A stretch of 64,000 nucleotides of DNA from UBA2336 sp036787955 (GTDB taxonomy: Bacteria > Bacteroidota > Bacteroidia > Cytophagales > Cyclobacteriaceae): NCBI GenBank assembly GCA_036787955.1, contig DAIQOI010000003.1:186001-250000 (forward strand), read 5' to 3'. This document shows positions 57,765-64,000 of this stretch, in pieces. The translations under genes and the position numbers were made by a program. Below the pieces are notes generated by a model. That model searched no databases and had not been told where the DNA came from. It worked only from the letters and a program-made list of their open reading frames with translations. Numbering within the stretch: position 1 is the stretch's first letter; each line of letters starts with the position of its first letter.

Positions 57765-58757
57765 ATGTCCCGAAAGCAACGTGTTCTCATTACCGGTGGT
57801 GCCGGTTTTCTGGGCTCGCATTTATGCGATCGTTTTCTGAAAGAAGGATTCCATGTGATAGCCATGGACAATCTGATAACCGGTGATCTTCGCAACATCG
57901 AACACCTGTTTAAACATCCTGATTTTGAATTTTATCACCACGATGTATCGAAATACGTTCATGTACCCGGAGAGCTGCACTATATTCTTCACTTTGCATC
58001 GCCGGCCAGCCCAATCGATTATCTGAAAATTCCGATTCAAACCTTAAAAGTTGGATCCTTGGGTACGCACAACCTGCTTGGTCTTGCCCGGTTGAAGAAA
58101 TGCCGGATTCTGGTGGCTTCTACTTCAGAAGTATATGGCGATCCGCTGGTGCATCCGCAAAACGAAGAGTATTACGGCAACGTGAACCCGATAGGTCCGC
58201 GGGGTGTATATGATGAAGCCAAGCGCTTTCAGGAGGCCATGACCATGGCCTATCATCGTTTTCATGGATTGGATACGCGTATTGTGCGCATCTTCAACAC
58301 CTACGGACCGCGCATGCGGCTGAATGACGGCCGCGTGCTTCCTGCATTTATTGGTCAGGCATTGCGGGGCGAAGATCTGACCGTGTTTGGCGATGGCAGC
58401 CAGACACGTTCATTTTGCTACGTGGATGATCAGGTTGAAGGAATATTCCGGTTGTTAATGTCTGATTACACAATGCCTGTCAATATCGGCAACCCCGAAG
58501 AGATAACCATCCGTGAATTTGCGGAAGAAATCATCAAACTCACCGGAACACAACAGAAAATCGTGTATAAACCGCTTCCCCAGGACGACCCCAAACAACG
58601 CCAGCCCGACATCAGCCTGGCAAAGAAAATTCTGGGATGGGAACCCAAGGTTACCCGCGCAGAGGGATTACGGATTACCTACGAATATTTCCGCAGCCTA
58701 CCAAAAGAAGTATTGTATGAACGGGAGTACAGGAATTTTGAAAAATACATCAACTAA
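57765..58757 (+). CDS. UDP-glucuronic acid decarboxylase (UDP-xylose synthase type)
   Basis: A 330-residue extended short-chain dehydrogenase/reductase. NAD-binding GGAGFLGSHLCDRF, then DNLITGDLRNIEHL, FASPASPIDY, LVASTSEVYGDPLVHPQNEEYYGNVNPIGPRGVYDEAKRF split over the catalytic Thr/Ser-Tyr-Lys triad (YDEAK), and RTYGPRM-like NTYGPRMRLNDGRV. These match UXS, which makes UDP-xylose from UDP-glucuronate. First gene of the polysaccharide unit. Reads into the Gfo/Idh gene after 5 bp. Confidence 0.9.
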   Translation: MSRKQRVLITGGAGFLGSHLCDRFLKEGFHVIAMDNLITGDLRNIEHLFKHPDFEFYHHDVSKYVHVPGELHYILHFASPASPIDYLKIPIQTLKVGSLGTHNLLGLARLKKCRILVASTSEVYGDPLVHPQNEEYYGNVNPIGPRGVYDEAKRFQEAMTMAYHRFHGLDTRIVRIFNTYGPRMRLNDGRVLPAFIGQALRGEDLTVFGDGSQTRSFCYVDDQVEGIFRLLMSDYTMPVNIGNPEEITIREFAEEIIKLTGTQQKIVYKPLPQDDPKQRQPDISLAKKILGWEPKVTRAEGLRITYEYFRSLPKEVLYEREYRNFEKYIN

Positions 58758-58762
58758 GTTCA

Positions 58763-59779
58763 ATGGATAAAATAAAGTTTTCAGTCATTGGTTTCGGACA
58801 CATCGGCAGGCGCCATGCCACCATCCTCAGCAAGTTTACCGAAGCTGTACTTACCGGTATTGCTGATGTCGATCCAGCTAAAGCAAAAGAGCCGCTGTAC
58901 CCTAAAGGAGTTCCTTTTTGTAATTCAGCCGAAGATTTGTTTAAAGCCGGTTTACAGGGCGATGTGGTGAGTGTATGTACACCCAATGGCCTGCATGCCG
59001 AGCATGCCCTGATGGCCTTGTCGAACAAATGCCATGTGATCATCGAGAAACCCATGGCCTTGTCCAGGGCTTCCTGTGAACGCATCATCGAAAAATCGCT
59101 TCAGGTTGGGCGGCATGTTTTTGTGGTCAAGCAAAACCGGTACAGTCCGCCCGTAAAATGGCTGAAGGAGATTGTGCACAACGGTGTGCTGGGTGACGTA
59201 CTGATGGTCAACATGGTTTGTTTGTGGAACCGGGATGATCGGTATTACGAGCCCGGCTCGTGGAAAGGAACCAGCACGCTTGACGGGGGCACCCTATTTA
59301 CCCAGTTCAGTCACTTTGTCGATGTGATGTACTGGATATTCGGAGATGTTAAAAATATAAATGCCCGGCTAAAAAATTTTACGCATCGCCACAGCACACA
59401 GTTCGAAGATTCGGGTGTGGTGCATTTTGAGTTTGAACGCGGTGGTTTAGGTTCATTGCAGTTTTCAACTTCAGTGTGGGATACCAATATGGAAAGCTCC
59501 ATATCCGTGGTGGGCACAAACGGTTCGGTGAAGATTGGCGGACAGTACATGAACAAGGTAGAGTATTGCCACATTAAAGATTACACCATGCCGGTACTGC
59601 AGGAAACCAATCCGCCTAACGACTACGGGCCTTTCCGCGGCAGTGCGGCCAATCATCAGTATGTTTTTGAGAATGTCATCAAAACACTTCGCGGCAATGA
59701 AACCATGACCACCAACGCCATGGAAGGAATGAAGGTAGTGGATATTATAGAGCGCATTTATCAGTTCAGAAATGGATAA
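58763..59779 (+). CDS. Gfo/Idh/MocA oxidoreductase, WbpB/WlbA-like sugar-nucleotide 3-dehydrogenase
   Basis: A 338-residue NAD-dependent enzyme: Rossmann motif VIGFGHIGRRH, VSVCTPNGLHAEHALMAL, IIEKPMALS with the conserved EKP, and KQNRYSPPVKWL. The next two genes code for an acetyltransferase and an aminotransferase, the same set as WbpB-WbpD-WbpE of P. aeruginosa and WlbA-B-C of Bordetella, which build UDP-2,3-diacetamido-2,3-dideoxy-glucuronate. It would oxidise C3 of UDP-GlcNAc uronate. Its stop overlaps the next start by 8 bp. Confidence 0.85.
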   Translation: MDKIKFSVIGFGHIGRRHATILSKFTEAVLTGIADVDPAKAKEPLYPKGVPFCNSAEDLFKAGLQGDVVSVCTPNGLHAEHALMALSNKCHVIIEKPMALSRASCERIIEKSLQVGRHVFVVKQNRYSPPVKWLKEIVHNGVLGDVLMVNMVCLWNRDDRYYEPGSWKGTSTLDGGTLFTQFSHFVDVMYWIFGDVKNINARLKNFTHRHSTQFEDSGVVHFEFERGGLGSLQFSTSVWDTNMESSISVVGTNGSVKIGGQYMNKVEYCHIKDYTMPVLQETNPPNDYGPFRGSAANHQYVFENVIKTLRGNETMTTNAMEGMKVVDIIERIYQFRNG

Positions 59780-60350
59780 ACTGTATTTTGCACATCCCAC
59801 AGCTGTTATTGACGAAGGCTGTGTGATTGGTAAGGGCACAAAAATTTGGCACTTCAGCCACATCATGCCCCGTTGTGTAATAGGTGAAAACTGTAATTTG
59901 GGTCAGAACGTAGTTGTTTCGCCTGAGGTGGTGCTGGGTAATAATGTGAAGGTGCAGAACAACGTTTCGATTTATACAGGTGTAATATGCGAAGATGATG
60001 TGTTTCTGGGGCCGTCCATGGTCTTTACCAATGTCATCAATCCACGGAGTGCGGTGAACAGACGGTCGGAGTATAAAAAAACACTGGTTAGAAAAGGGGC
60101 CACAATAGGCGCCAATGCCACCATCGTATGTGGCATTGAAATAGGCGCCTATGCGTTTGTCGGTGCCGGTGCCGTGGTAATACGCGATGTGCCGCCCTAC
60201 GCCCTGGTAGTGGGTAATCCGGCACGCCAGACCGGCTGGATGAGTGAATACGGGCATAAACTGAAATTTGATGCCGACGGGTTGGCCGTTTGCCCTGAAA
60301 GCGGTGAAAGGTACAGGCTTATCAACGGACAAGTGACTAAGGTTGTATGA
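59772..60350 (+). CDS. Hexapeptide-repeat N-acetyltransferase, WbpD/WlbB-like
   Basis: A 192-residue left-handed beta-helix acyltransferase. Repeats: VIGKGTKIWHFSHIMPRCVIGENCNLGQN and VVLGNNVKVQNNVSIYTGVI, IGANATIVCGIEIGAYAFVGAGAVV, with NGARNPAR-like GNPARQTG near the end. Set in the WbpB-WbpE pair, it would acetylate the 3-amino group of the UDP-sugar. Overlaps both neighbours by a few bases. Confidence 0.87.
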   Translation: MDKLYFAHPTAVIDEGCVIGKGTKIWHFSHIMPRCVIGENCNLGQNVVVSPEVVLGNNVKVQNNVSIYTGVICEDDVFLGPSMVFTNVINPRSAVNRRSEYKKTLVRKGATIGANATIVCGIEIGAYAFVGAGAVVIRDVPPYALVVGNPARQTGWMSEYGHKLKFDADGLAVCPESGERYRLINGQVTKVV

Positions 60351-61465
60351 AACCTATCCAGATGGTTGACCTGCAGGGTCAGTATGAAGCCATAAAAGAT
60401 GAAATAGATGCAGGCATTGCACAGGTTATACGCAGTGCGAAGTTTATTAATGGCCCTGAGGTGGGACTTTTTGAAAATGAACTGGCCGATTACCTGCAGG
60501 TAAAGCATGTTATCGGTTGTGCCAACGGCACCGATGCCCTGCAGATAGCGCTCATGGCCCTCAACCTTCCGAAGGATGCCGAGATAATTGTACCGTCTTT
60601 CAACTACGTGGCTGCAGCTGAGGTGGTAGCCCTGTTGGGATATAAGCTGGTTTTTGCCGATGTGCACCCGCGCTATTTTACCATTGATCCGGAGGATGTC
60701 AGAAAGCGGATCTCGCCAAAAACCAGGTGCATTATAGCGGTGCATTTGTTTGGTCAGGCAGCCCCCATGGAAGAGCTGCTGAAACTGGCCGAAGAACACC
60801 AGTTATATATCATCGAAGACAATGCCCAGTCGATTGGCGCTGAGTATATCTTTGGAAACGGCTTGCGGAAGAAGCTGGGCACGATCGGCCACATAGGTAC
60901 CACCTCGTTTTTTCCGAGCAAGAACCTAGGATGCTATGGCGATGGCGGAGCCATTATGACCCATGACGATGAGCTGGCGTTGGTAATGCGCAGCATTGCC
61001 TCGCATGGGCAATCGAAAAAATATTGCTACCAGCGCATCGGTGTAAACTCCCGCCTGGATACTTTGCAGGCTGCCGTGCTGCGTCCAAAACTCAAAAGGC
61101 TGGATAACTATATAAAAAGGCGACAGGAGGCTGGAGCCTATTATAGCGTTCAGTTAATGGAACTGGATTGGCTGATTACTCCGGCATGCGCGCACTATTC
61201 CACCCATGTTTACCATCAGTATACGATCCGGATAGAAAATGGAAGCCGTGAACAACTTGCGGCCTATCTATCTGAGCGAGGTGTTCCGACCATGATATAT
61301 TATCCCTCGGCCCTTCACCAGTCCGCGCCCTATCAGGCAGGAGGTAGTTCACTGGCGGTGTCAGAAGAACTTGCCCGGTCGGTAATTTCCCTGCCCATGC
61401 ACACCGAACTGAGTACCGGACAACTCAGATATATCTGCGATGCGATAAAAAGTTTTAGGCCATGA
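60347..61465 (+). CDS. DegT/DnrJ/EryC1/StrS aminotransferase, WbpE/WlbC-like
   Basis: A 372-residue PLP enzyme. It opens PIQMVDLQGQYEAIKDEIDAG and has GCANGTDALQIALMAL, the PLP Asp-x-x-Gln in IIEDNAQSIGAEY, and the Schiff-base lysine in TSFFPSKNLGCYGDGG. Amino donor is usually glutamate. With the neighbours it would install the 3-amino group after WbpB oxidation. Its ATGA overlaps both neighbours. Confidence 0.9.
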   Translation: MKPIQMVDLQGQYEAIKDEIDAGIAQVIRSAKFINGPEVGLFENELADYLQVKHVIGCANGTDALQIALMALNLPKDAEIIVPSFNYVAAAEVVALLGYKLVFADVHPRYFTIDPEDVRKRISPKTRCIIAVHLFGQAAPMEELLKLAEEHQLYIIEDNAQSIGAEYIFGNGLRKKLGTIGHIGTTSFFPSKNLGCYGDGGAIMTHDDELALVMRSIASHGQSKKYCYQRIGVNSRLDTLQAAVLRPKLKRLDNYIKRRQEAGAYYSVQLMELDWLITPACAHYSTHVYHQYTIRIENGSREQLAAYLSERGVPTMIYYPSALHQSAPYQAGGSSLAVSEELARSVISLPMHTELSTGQLRYICDAIKSFRP

Positions 61466-61962
61466 TGCCGGAAAAGTGGTATGTCTTTTATACCAAAAGC
61501 CGCCACGAAAAAAAAGTACGCGATCTTTTGTTGCGAAGAGGGTACGAAGTATTTCTGCCGCTGCAGAAAGTGGTAAGGCAGTGGAGCGATCGCAAGAAAA
61601 AGGTGGAGGTGCCATTGTTTAACTCGTATATTTTTGTCTGGATACCGGAGCACCTTGTTTCTGAAGTAGTGCAGACTCCGGGAATAGCCTGGGTGATTCG
61701 CCATAACGGAAGGCCGGCCGCACTTCAACCACGCGAATACGATTTGATTAACAGGTTTCTGCAAACCGGCCTGCTGGTTGAAGTCCTGCCCCGGGAAGAA
61801 CTGCGAACCGGCGATTGGGTGAAAATTCTGGATGGACCTTTGAAAGGAGTAGAGGGACAGGTTACTGCGGTCCAGCCCAATAAGTTCACAGTGATTCTGG
61901 AGACCCTTGGACAAGCAATGCGGGTAGATGTGGAACCGGGCCTGCTGAAAAAGCTGGAGTGA
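61462..61962 (+). CDS. UpxY-family (NusG-like) transcription antiterminator
   Basis: A 166-residue protein with an NGN domain (KWYVFYTKSRHEKKVRDLL, VPLFNSYIFVWIPE, WVIRHNGRPAAL) and a C-terminal KOW domain (LRTGDWVKILDGPLKGVEGQVTAV). UpxY proteins of Bacteroides let RNA polymerase read through terminators in the leader of their own capsule operon. It lies inside the polysaccharide gene set here, after the aminotransferase gene, rather than first. Start: ATG 61462, overlapping the previous stop; a second ATG at 61465 is equally possible. Confidence 0.88.
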   Translation: MMPEKWYVFYTKSRHEKKVRDLLLRRGYEVFLPLQKVVRQWSDRKKKVEVPLFNSYIFVWIPEHLVSEVVQTPGIAWVIRHNGRPAALQPREYDLINRFLQTGLLVEVLPREELRTGDWVKILDGPLKGVEGQVTAVQPNKFTVILETLGQAMRVDVEPGLLKKLE

Positions 61963-61984
61963 GCAATTCAGGTGTTTAAAAAAA

Positions 61985-62001
61985 GAGTAAAATTTTTACT
62001 C
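61985..62001. promoter_or_regulatory. 17-bp palindrome upstream of the wHTH gene, candidate operator
   Basis: GAGTAAAA-T-TTTTACTC is a perfect inverted repeat around one central base. It lies 30 bp before the wHTH regulator start, between it and the UpxY gene. A weak -7-like TAAATTTA follows at 62020-62027. Regulation by the downstream wHTH protein is inferred. Confidence 0.4.
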
Positions 62002-62031
62002 AATATTGGTAATTGCTGATAAATTTACACC

Positions 62032-62574
62032 GTGCTGGATAGCCTGATTACTTCAAAAACCCGGCTTAAAATGTTGTTGAAGTTTTTTCTGAACAGCAAC
62101 ACCAGCGCCTATTTGCGGGAAATGGCGAAGGAATTTGGCGAGTCAACCAATTCCATTCGTCATGAGCTCAACAACCTCACCGCTGCCGGGTACCTTATTG
62201 CCACAGAAAGCGGCCGGTCCGTATTATACAAAGCCAATACGGCCCATCCGCTATACAACGAGCTGAAAAATATTGTTCACAAATATTTGGGCATAGACCG
62301 CATTCGCGAAGATGTGGTTGATAAGCTTTTGCAAAGGTTGGGAAAGCTACAACTCGCACTCATCACCGGCGACTATGCCGAAGGAAGGGACTCCGGGATA
62401 ATTGATTTGGTGCTGGTGGGTAACCTCGATGTTGCCTACCTGAATGAATGCGTTGCAAAGGTAGAGAAACTAATTCACCGAAAGGTGCGCACCCTGGTGC
62501 TCACACCGGAAGAATTTGAAGATAAGAGGCTGACCCTGAAGCCAGAGAAAGCATTGCTGCTCTGGGGCGGGTAG
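62032..62574 (+). CDS. Winged helix-turn-helix protein with C-terminal nucleotidyltransferase-like domain
   Basis: A 180-residue protein. The N-terminal 75 residues form an ArsR/MarR-like winged helix (TSKTRLKMLLKFFLN, LREMAKEFGESTNSIRHELNNLTAAGYL). The rest (LALITGDYAEGRDSGIIDLVLVG) resembles the core of MNT-type nucleotidyltransferases: the expected GDYAEG-x-DSG pattern is present but the catalytic GS-x10-D-x-D is not complete. Proteins of this layout accompany exopolysaccharide loci in Bacteroidota and are thought to regulate them. Start is GTG 62032. Confidence 0.75.
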   Translation: MLDSLITSKTRLKMLLKFFLNSNTSAYLREMAKEFGESTNSIRHELNNLTAAGYLIATESGRSVLYKANTAHPLYNELKNIVHKYLGIDRIREDVVDKLLQRLGKLQLALITGDYAEGRDSGIIDLVLVGNLDVAYLNECVAKVEKLIHRKVRTLVLTPEEFEDKRLTLKPEKALLLWGG

Positions 62575-62631
62575 CCGTTTTTTCAATATTATTAAGGCCT
62601 GCTCTTCCCGGTATGGGACTGAGGAGGCGAA

Positions 62632-62644
62632 GCTTTGACAAAGC
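62632..62644. promoter_or_regulatory. Small palindrome before the export lipoprotein gene
   Basis: GCTTTG-A-CAAAGC, 27 bp before the ATG at 62671. Possibly an operator; evidence is weak. Confidence 0.25.
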
Positions 62645-62670
62645 CTTTGTATATTGAGCTCATTTTTATA

Positions 62671-63510
62671 ATGATTACGATCAAAAATAAGTTTACAAAG
62701 GCCTTGGTAATACGTTCTGTCGTATTTGCGGTTTTTATTGCAATCGCATTAAGCTCATGTGTTACGAATAAAAAACTGGTTTATCTGCAGAAGGGCGATG
62801 TCAATGCAAAAGACCTGCCCAAGGATTCTGTAGTTCGGCAATACAATTTACCTGATTTCGAATACCGCCTTCAGCCGGAAGATATTATTCATGTAAGGTT
62901 TGAAAGTCTTACACCTGAAGAATATGATTTTTTTAGCCGAAGCGCACCCGTGAATATGGGTGTGCAAAACCTTGCTTCAGGAAATGCACAACTTGTTGGT
63001 GAAATAATTGACCCGGATGGGAACATCACTTATCCGGTGGTAGGTAAGGTAAAAGTTGCTGGGCTTACCGTTTACCAGGCTCAGGAAAAATTGCAAAAGC
63101 TTGCCGAAGATTATCTGAAATCGCCGGTGGTGCGGGTTCGTTTACTCAATTTCCGCTTTACAATTCTTGGGGAGGTAAAGAATGAGGGTACTATTACACT
63201 CTTTAACAATCGGGTCAGCATTATGGAAGCTATTGGATTGGCGGGGGGGTTGACCGATCTGGCCGACAGGCAGAATGTAAAGCTTATTCGGCAGCACAAC
63301 GGGAAGGCACGGGTTCAGTATTTGAATTTGCTGGATGAAGAATTTTTGCATGCTCCGGAGTATTACATGAATCAGAATGACATATTGATTGTTCCCCCTT
63401 TGCGTCAGCGACCCTATCAAACCTATCTTGGAAAAAACTTATCACTGCTAATTTCCTCCCTGTCTTTAATTATTACTACGATAACTCTTTTACGGATAAC
63501 TAACCCATGA
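62671..63510 (+). CDS. Polysaccharide export lipoprotein, Wza-like
   Basis: A 279-residue outer-membrane secretin of the polysaccharide export (OPX) family. Lipobox IALSSC, a Poly_export domain (YRLQPEDIIHVRFESLTPEEYD), SLBB-type repeats (LVGEIIDPDGNITYPVVGKV, LGEVKNEGTITLFNNRVSIMEAIGLAGGL) and a C-terminal helix (LSLLISSLSLIITTITLLRI). It exports the polymer through the outer membrane with the Wzc-like partner that follows. ATG 62671 is preferred to TTG 62635. Overlaps the next gene (ATGA). Confidence 0.9.
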   Translation: MITIKNKFTKALVIRSVVFAVFIAIALSSCVTNKKLVYLQKGDVNAKDLPKDSVVRQYNLPDFEYRLQPEDIIHVRFESLTPEEYDFFSRSAPVNMGVQNLASGNAQLVGEIIDPDGNITYPVVGKVKVAGLTVYQAQEKLQKLAEDYLKSPVVRVRLLNFRFTILGEVKNEGTITLFNNRVSIMEAIGLAGGLTDLADRQNVKLIRQHNGKARVQYLNLLDEEFLHAPEYYMNQNDILIVPPLRQRPYQTYLGKNLSLLISSLSLIITTITLLRITNP

Positions 63511-64000
63511 CACAATCTTTGTTCGATCCGGAATCGCAACAGCAGTCGCAAACTTTTGTGTTGGACTTTAAGCGGGTGCTCGCCCGTGCTATCCGGTTCT
63601 GGTATGTGGTGGTTATTTCTCTTGTTGCTGCATTATTCATCGCCTTTTATAAAAATCGCTACACAGAGCGGGTCTATCCGATTACCGCATCCATCATTAT
63701 ACGTGAGATGCAGGAAATTGGCGGGGCTGAACTCCTTTATAAAAATGTGCTGGTTGATCAGTACCGCAATTATCTCAATGAGCCTTACATTATTAAGTCT
63801 TTACCGCTAATAGAACGGGTAATCCGCAACCTGAATTTCCATATTGCCTTTTATCGGGAAGGACGCATTCTCACAACGGAGGCGTATGAATACATTCCTG
63901 TAAAAGCCCAATGGTGCGACCCGTCAACCGGTAAAAATGAACAATATGTATTTACCTTACTTGATTCGGTAACCTATTCCCTCTCATTATACCGCGAAAA
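63507..64000 (+). CDS. Wzc-like polysaccharide co-polymerase / tyrosine autokinase, cut by the window end
   Basis: Only the first 164 residues are visible. It begins MTQSLFDPESQQQSQ, then FVLDFKRVLARAIRFWYV, a hydrophobic helix (VVVISLVAALFIAF) and a periplasmic region with YTERVYPITASIIIREM, which is the Wzz-type N terminus. In Bacteroidota such proteins usually end in a BY-kinase domain that controls polymer length and export with the Wza-like protein. The kinase part would lie beyond the window. Confidence 0.85.
   Translation, partial: MTQSLFDPESQQQSQTFVLDFKRVLARAIRFWYVVVISLVAALFIAFYKNRYTERVYPITASIIIREMQEIGGAELLYKNVLVDQYRNYLNEPYIIKSLPLIERVIRNLNFHIAFYREGRILTTEAYEYIPVKAQWCDPSTGKNEQYVFTLLDSVTYSLSLYRE

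Overview
The window is a chromosomal segment of a Bacteroidota bacterium, most likely of the order Cytophagales. This rests on a PorP/SprF protein beside a CHU_C (type IX secretion) C-terminal domain, a TonB receptor/DUF4249 pair, ribosomal protein THX, a fused E1 alpha-beta dehydrogenase, a TamL-like outer-membrane lipoprotein, Bat proteins, an UpxY antiterminator and repeated Bacteroidota-type promoters (TTTG, about 19 bp, TAnnTTTG). No species can be named from the sequence alone.

Layout. 1-6.1 kb: end of a T9SS cargo protein, porP/sprF-like gene, CCA-adding enzyme, ftsE, transaldolase, the SRP RNA gene, small genes, ribosomal protein THX. 6.1-12.6 kb: complete tryptophan operon trpEGDCFBA, preceded by a leader peptide with three consecutive Trp codons and mutually exclusive antiterminator and terminator hairpins. 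12.6-34.7 kb: ordinary chromosomal genes: a TonB receptor with its DUF4249 lipoprotein, Hsp20, two hydrolases, 2-oxoacid dehydrogenase E1, TamL, TrmH, the purC-STAS-rnz-queuosine transporter operon, a YwqK-like repeat protein, thiolase and batB/batC.

34.8-36.0 kb: tRNA-Ser, tRNA-Arg and tRNA-Pro, followed by two virtually identical 448-bp tandem units. Each unit carries a small GIY-YIG nuclease gene, and each is bounded by a copy of the tRNA-Pro 3' end. The original tRNA-operon terminator lies directly after the last tRNA tail. This looks like a tRNA-targeting mini-element without an integrase and is the most unusual feature of the window.

36.0-47.9 kb: an A+T-richer accessory block with a CzcCBA-type metal efflux operon, an NhaD-type antiporter, a DedA protein and a dicarboxylate/amino-acid symporter, bounded by gene-poor DNA. 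47.9-52.2 kb: penicillin-acylase-family enzyme and kdsC-kdsA (KDO synthesis). 52.3-57.7 kb: SLC13 permease with cysC, cysD, cysN and cysQ, a sulfate uptake and PAPS-forming module without any reductase gene. 57.7-64 kb: a polysaccharide locus with UDP-xylose synthase, WbpB/WbpD/WbpE-like enzymes for a diacetamido-uronic acid, an UpxY antiterminator, a wHTH regulator, a Wza-like export lipoprotein and the start of a Wzc-like chain-length protein. PAPS supply beside this locus suggests, without proving it, that the polymer is sulfated.
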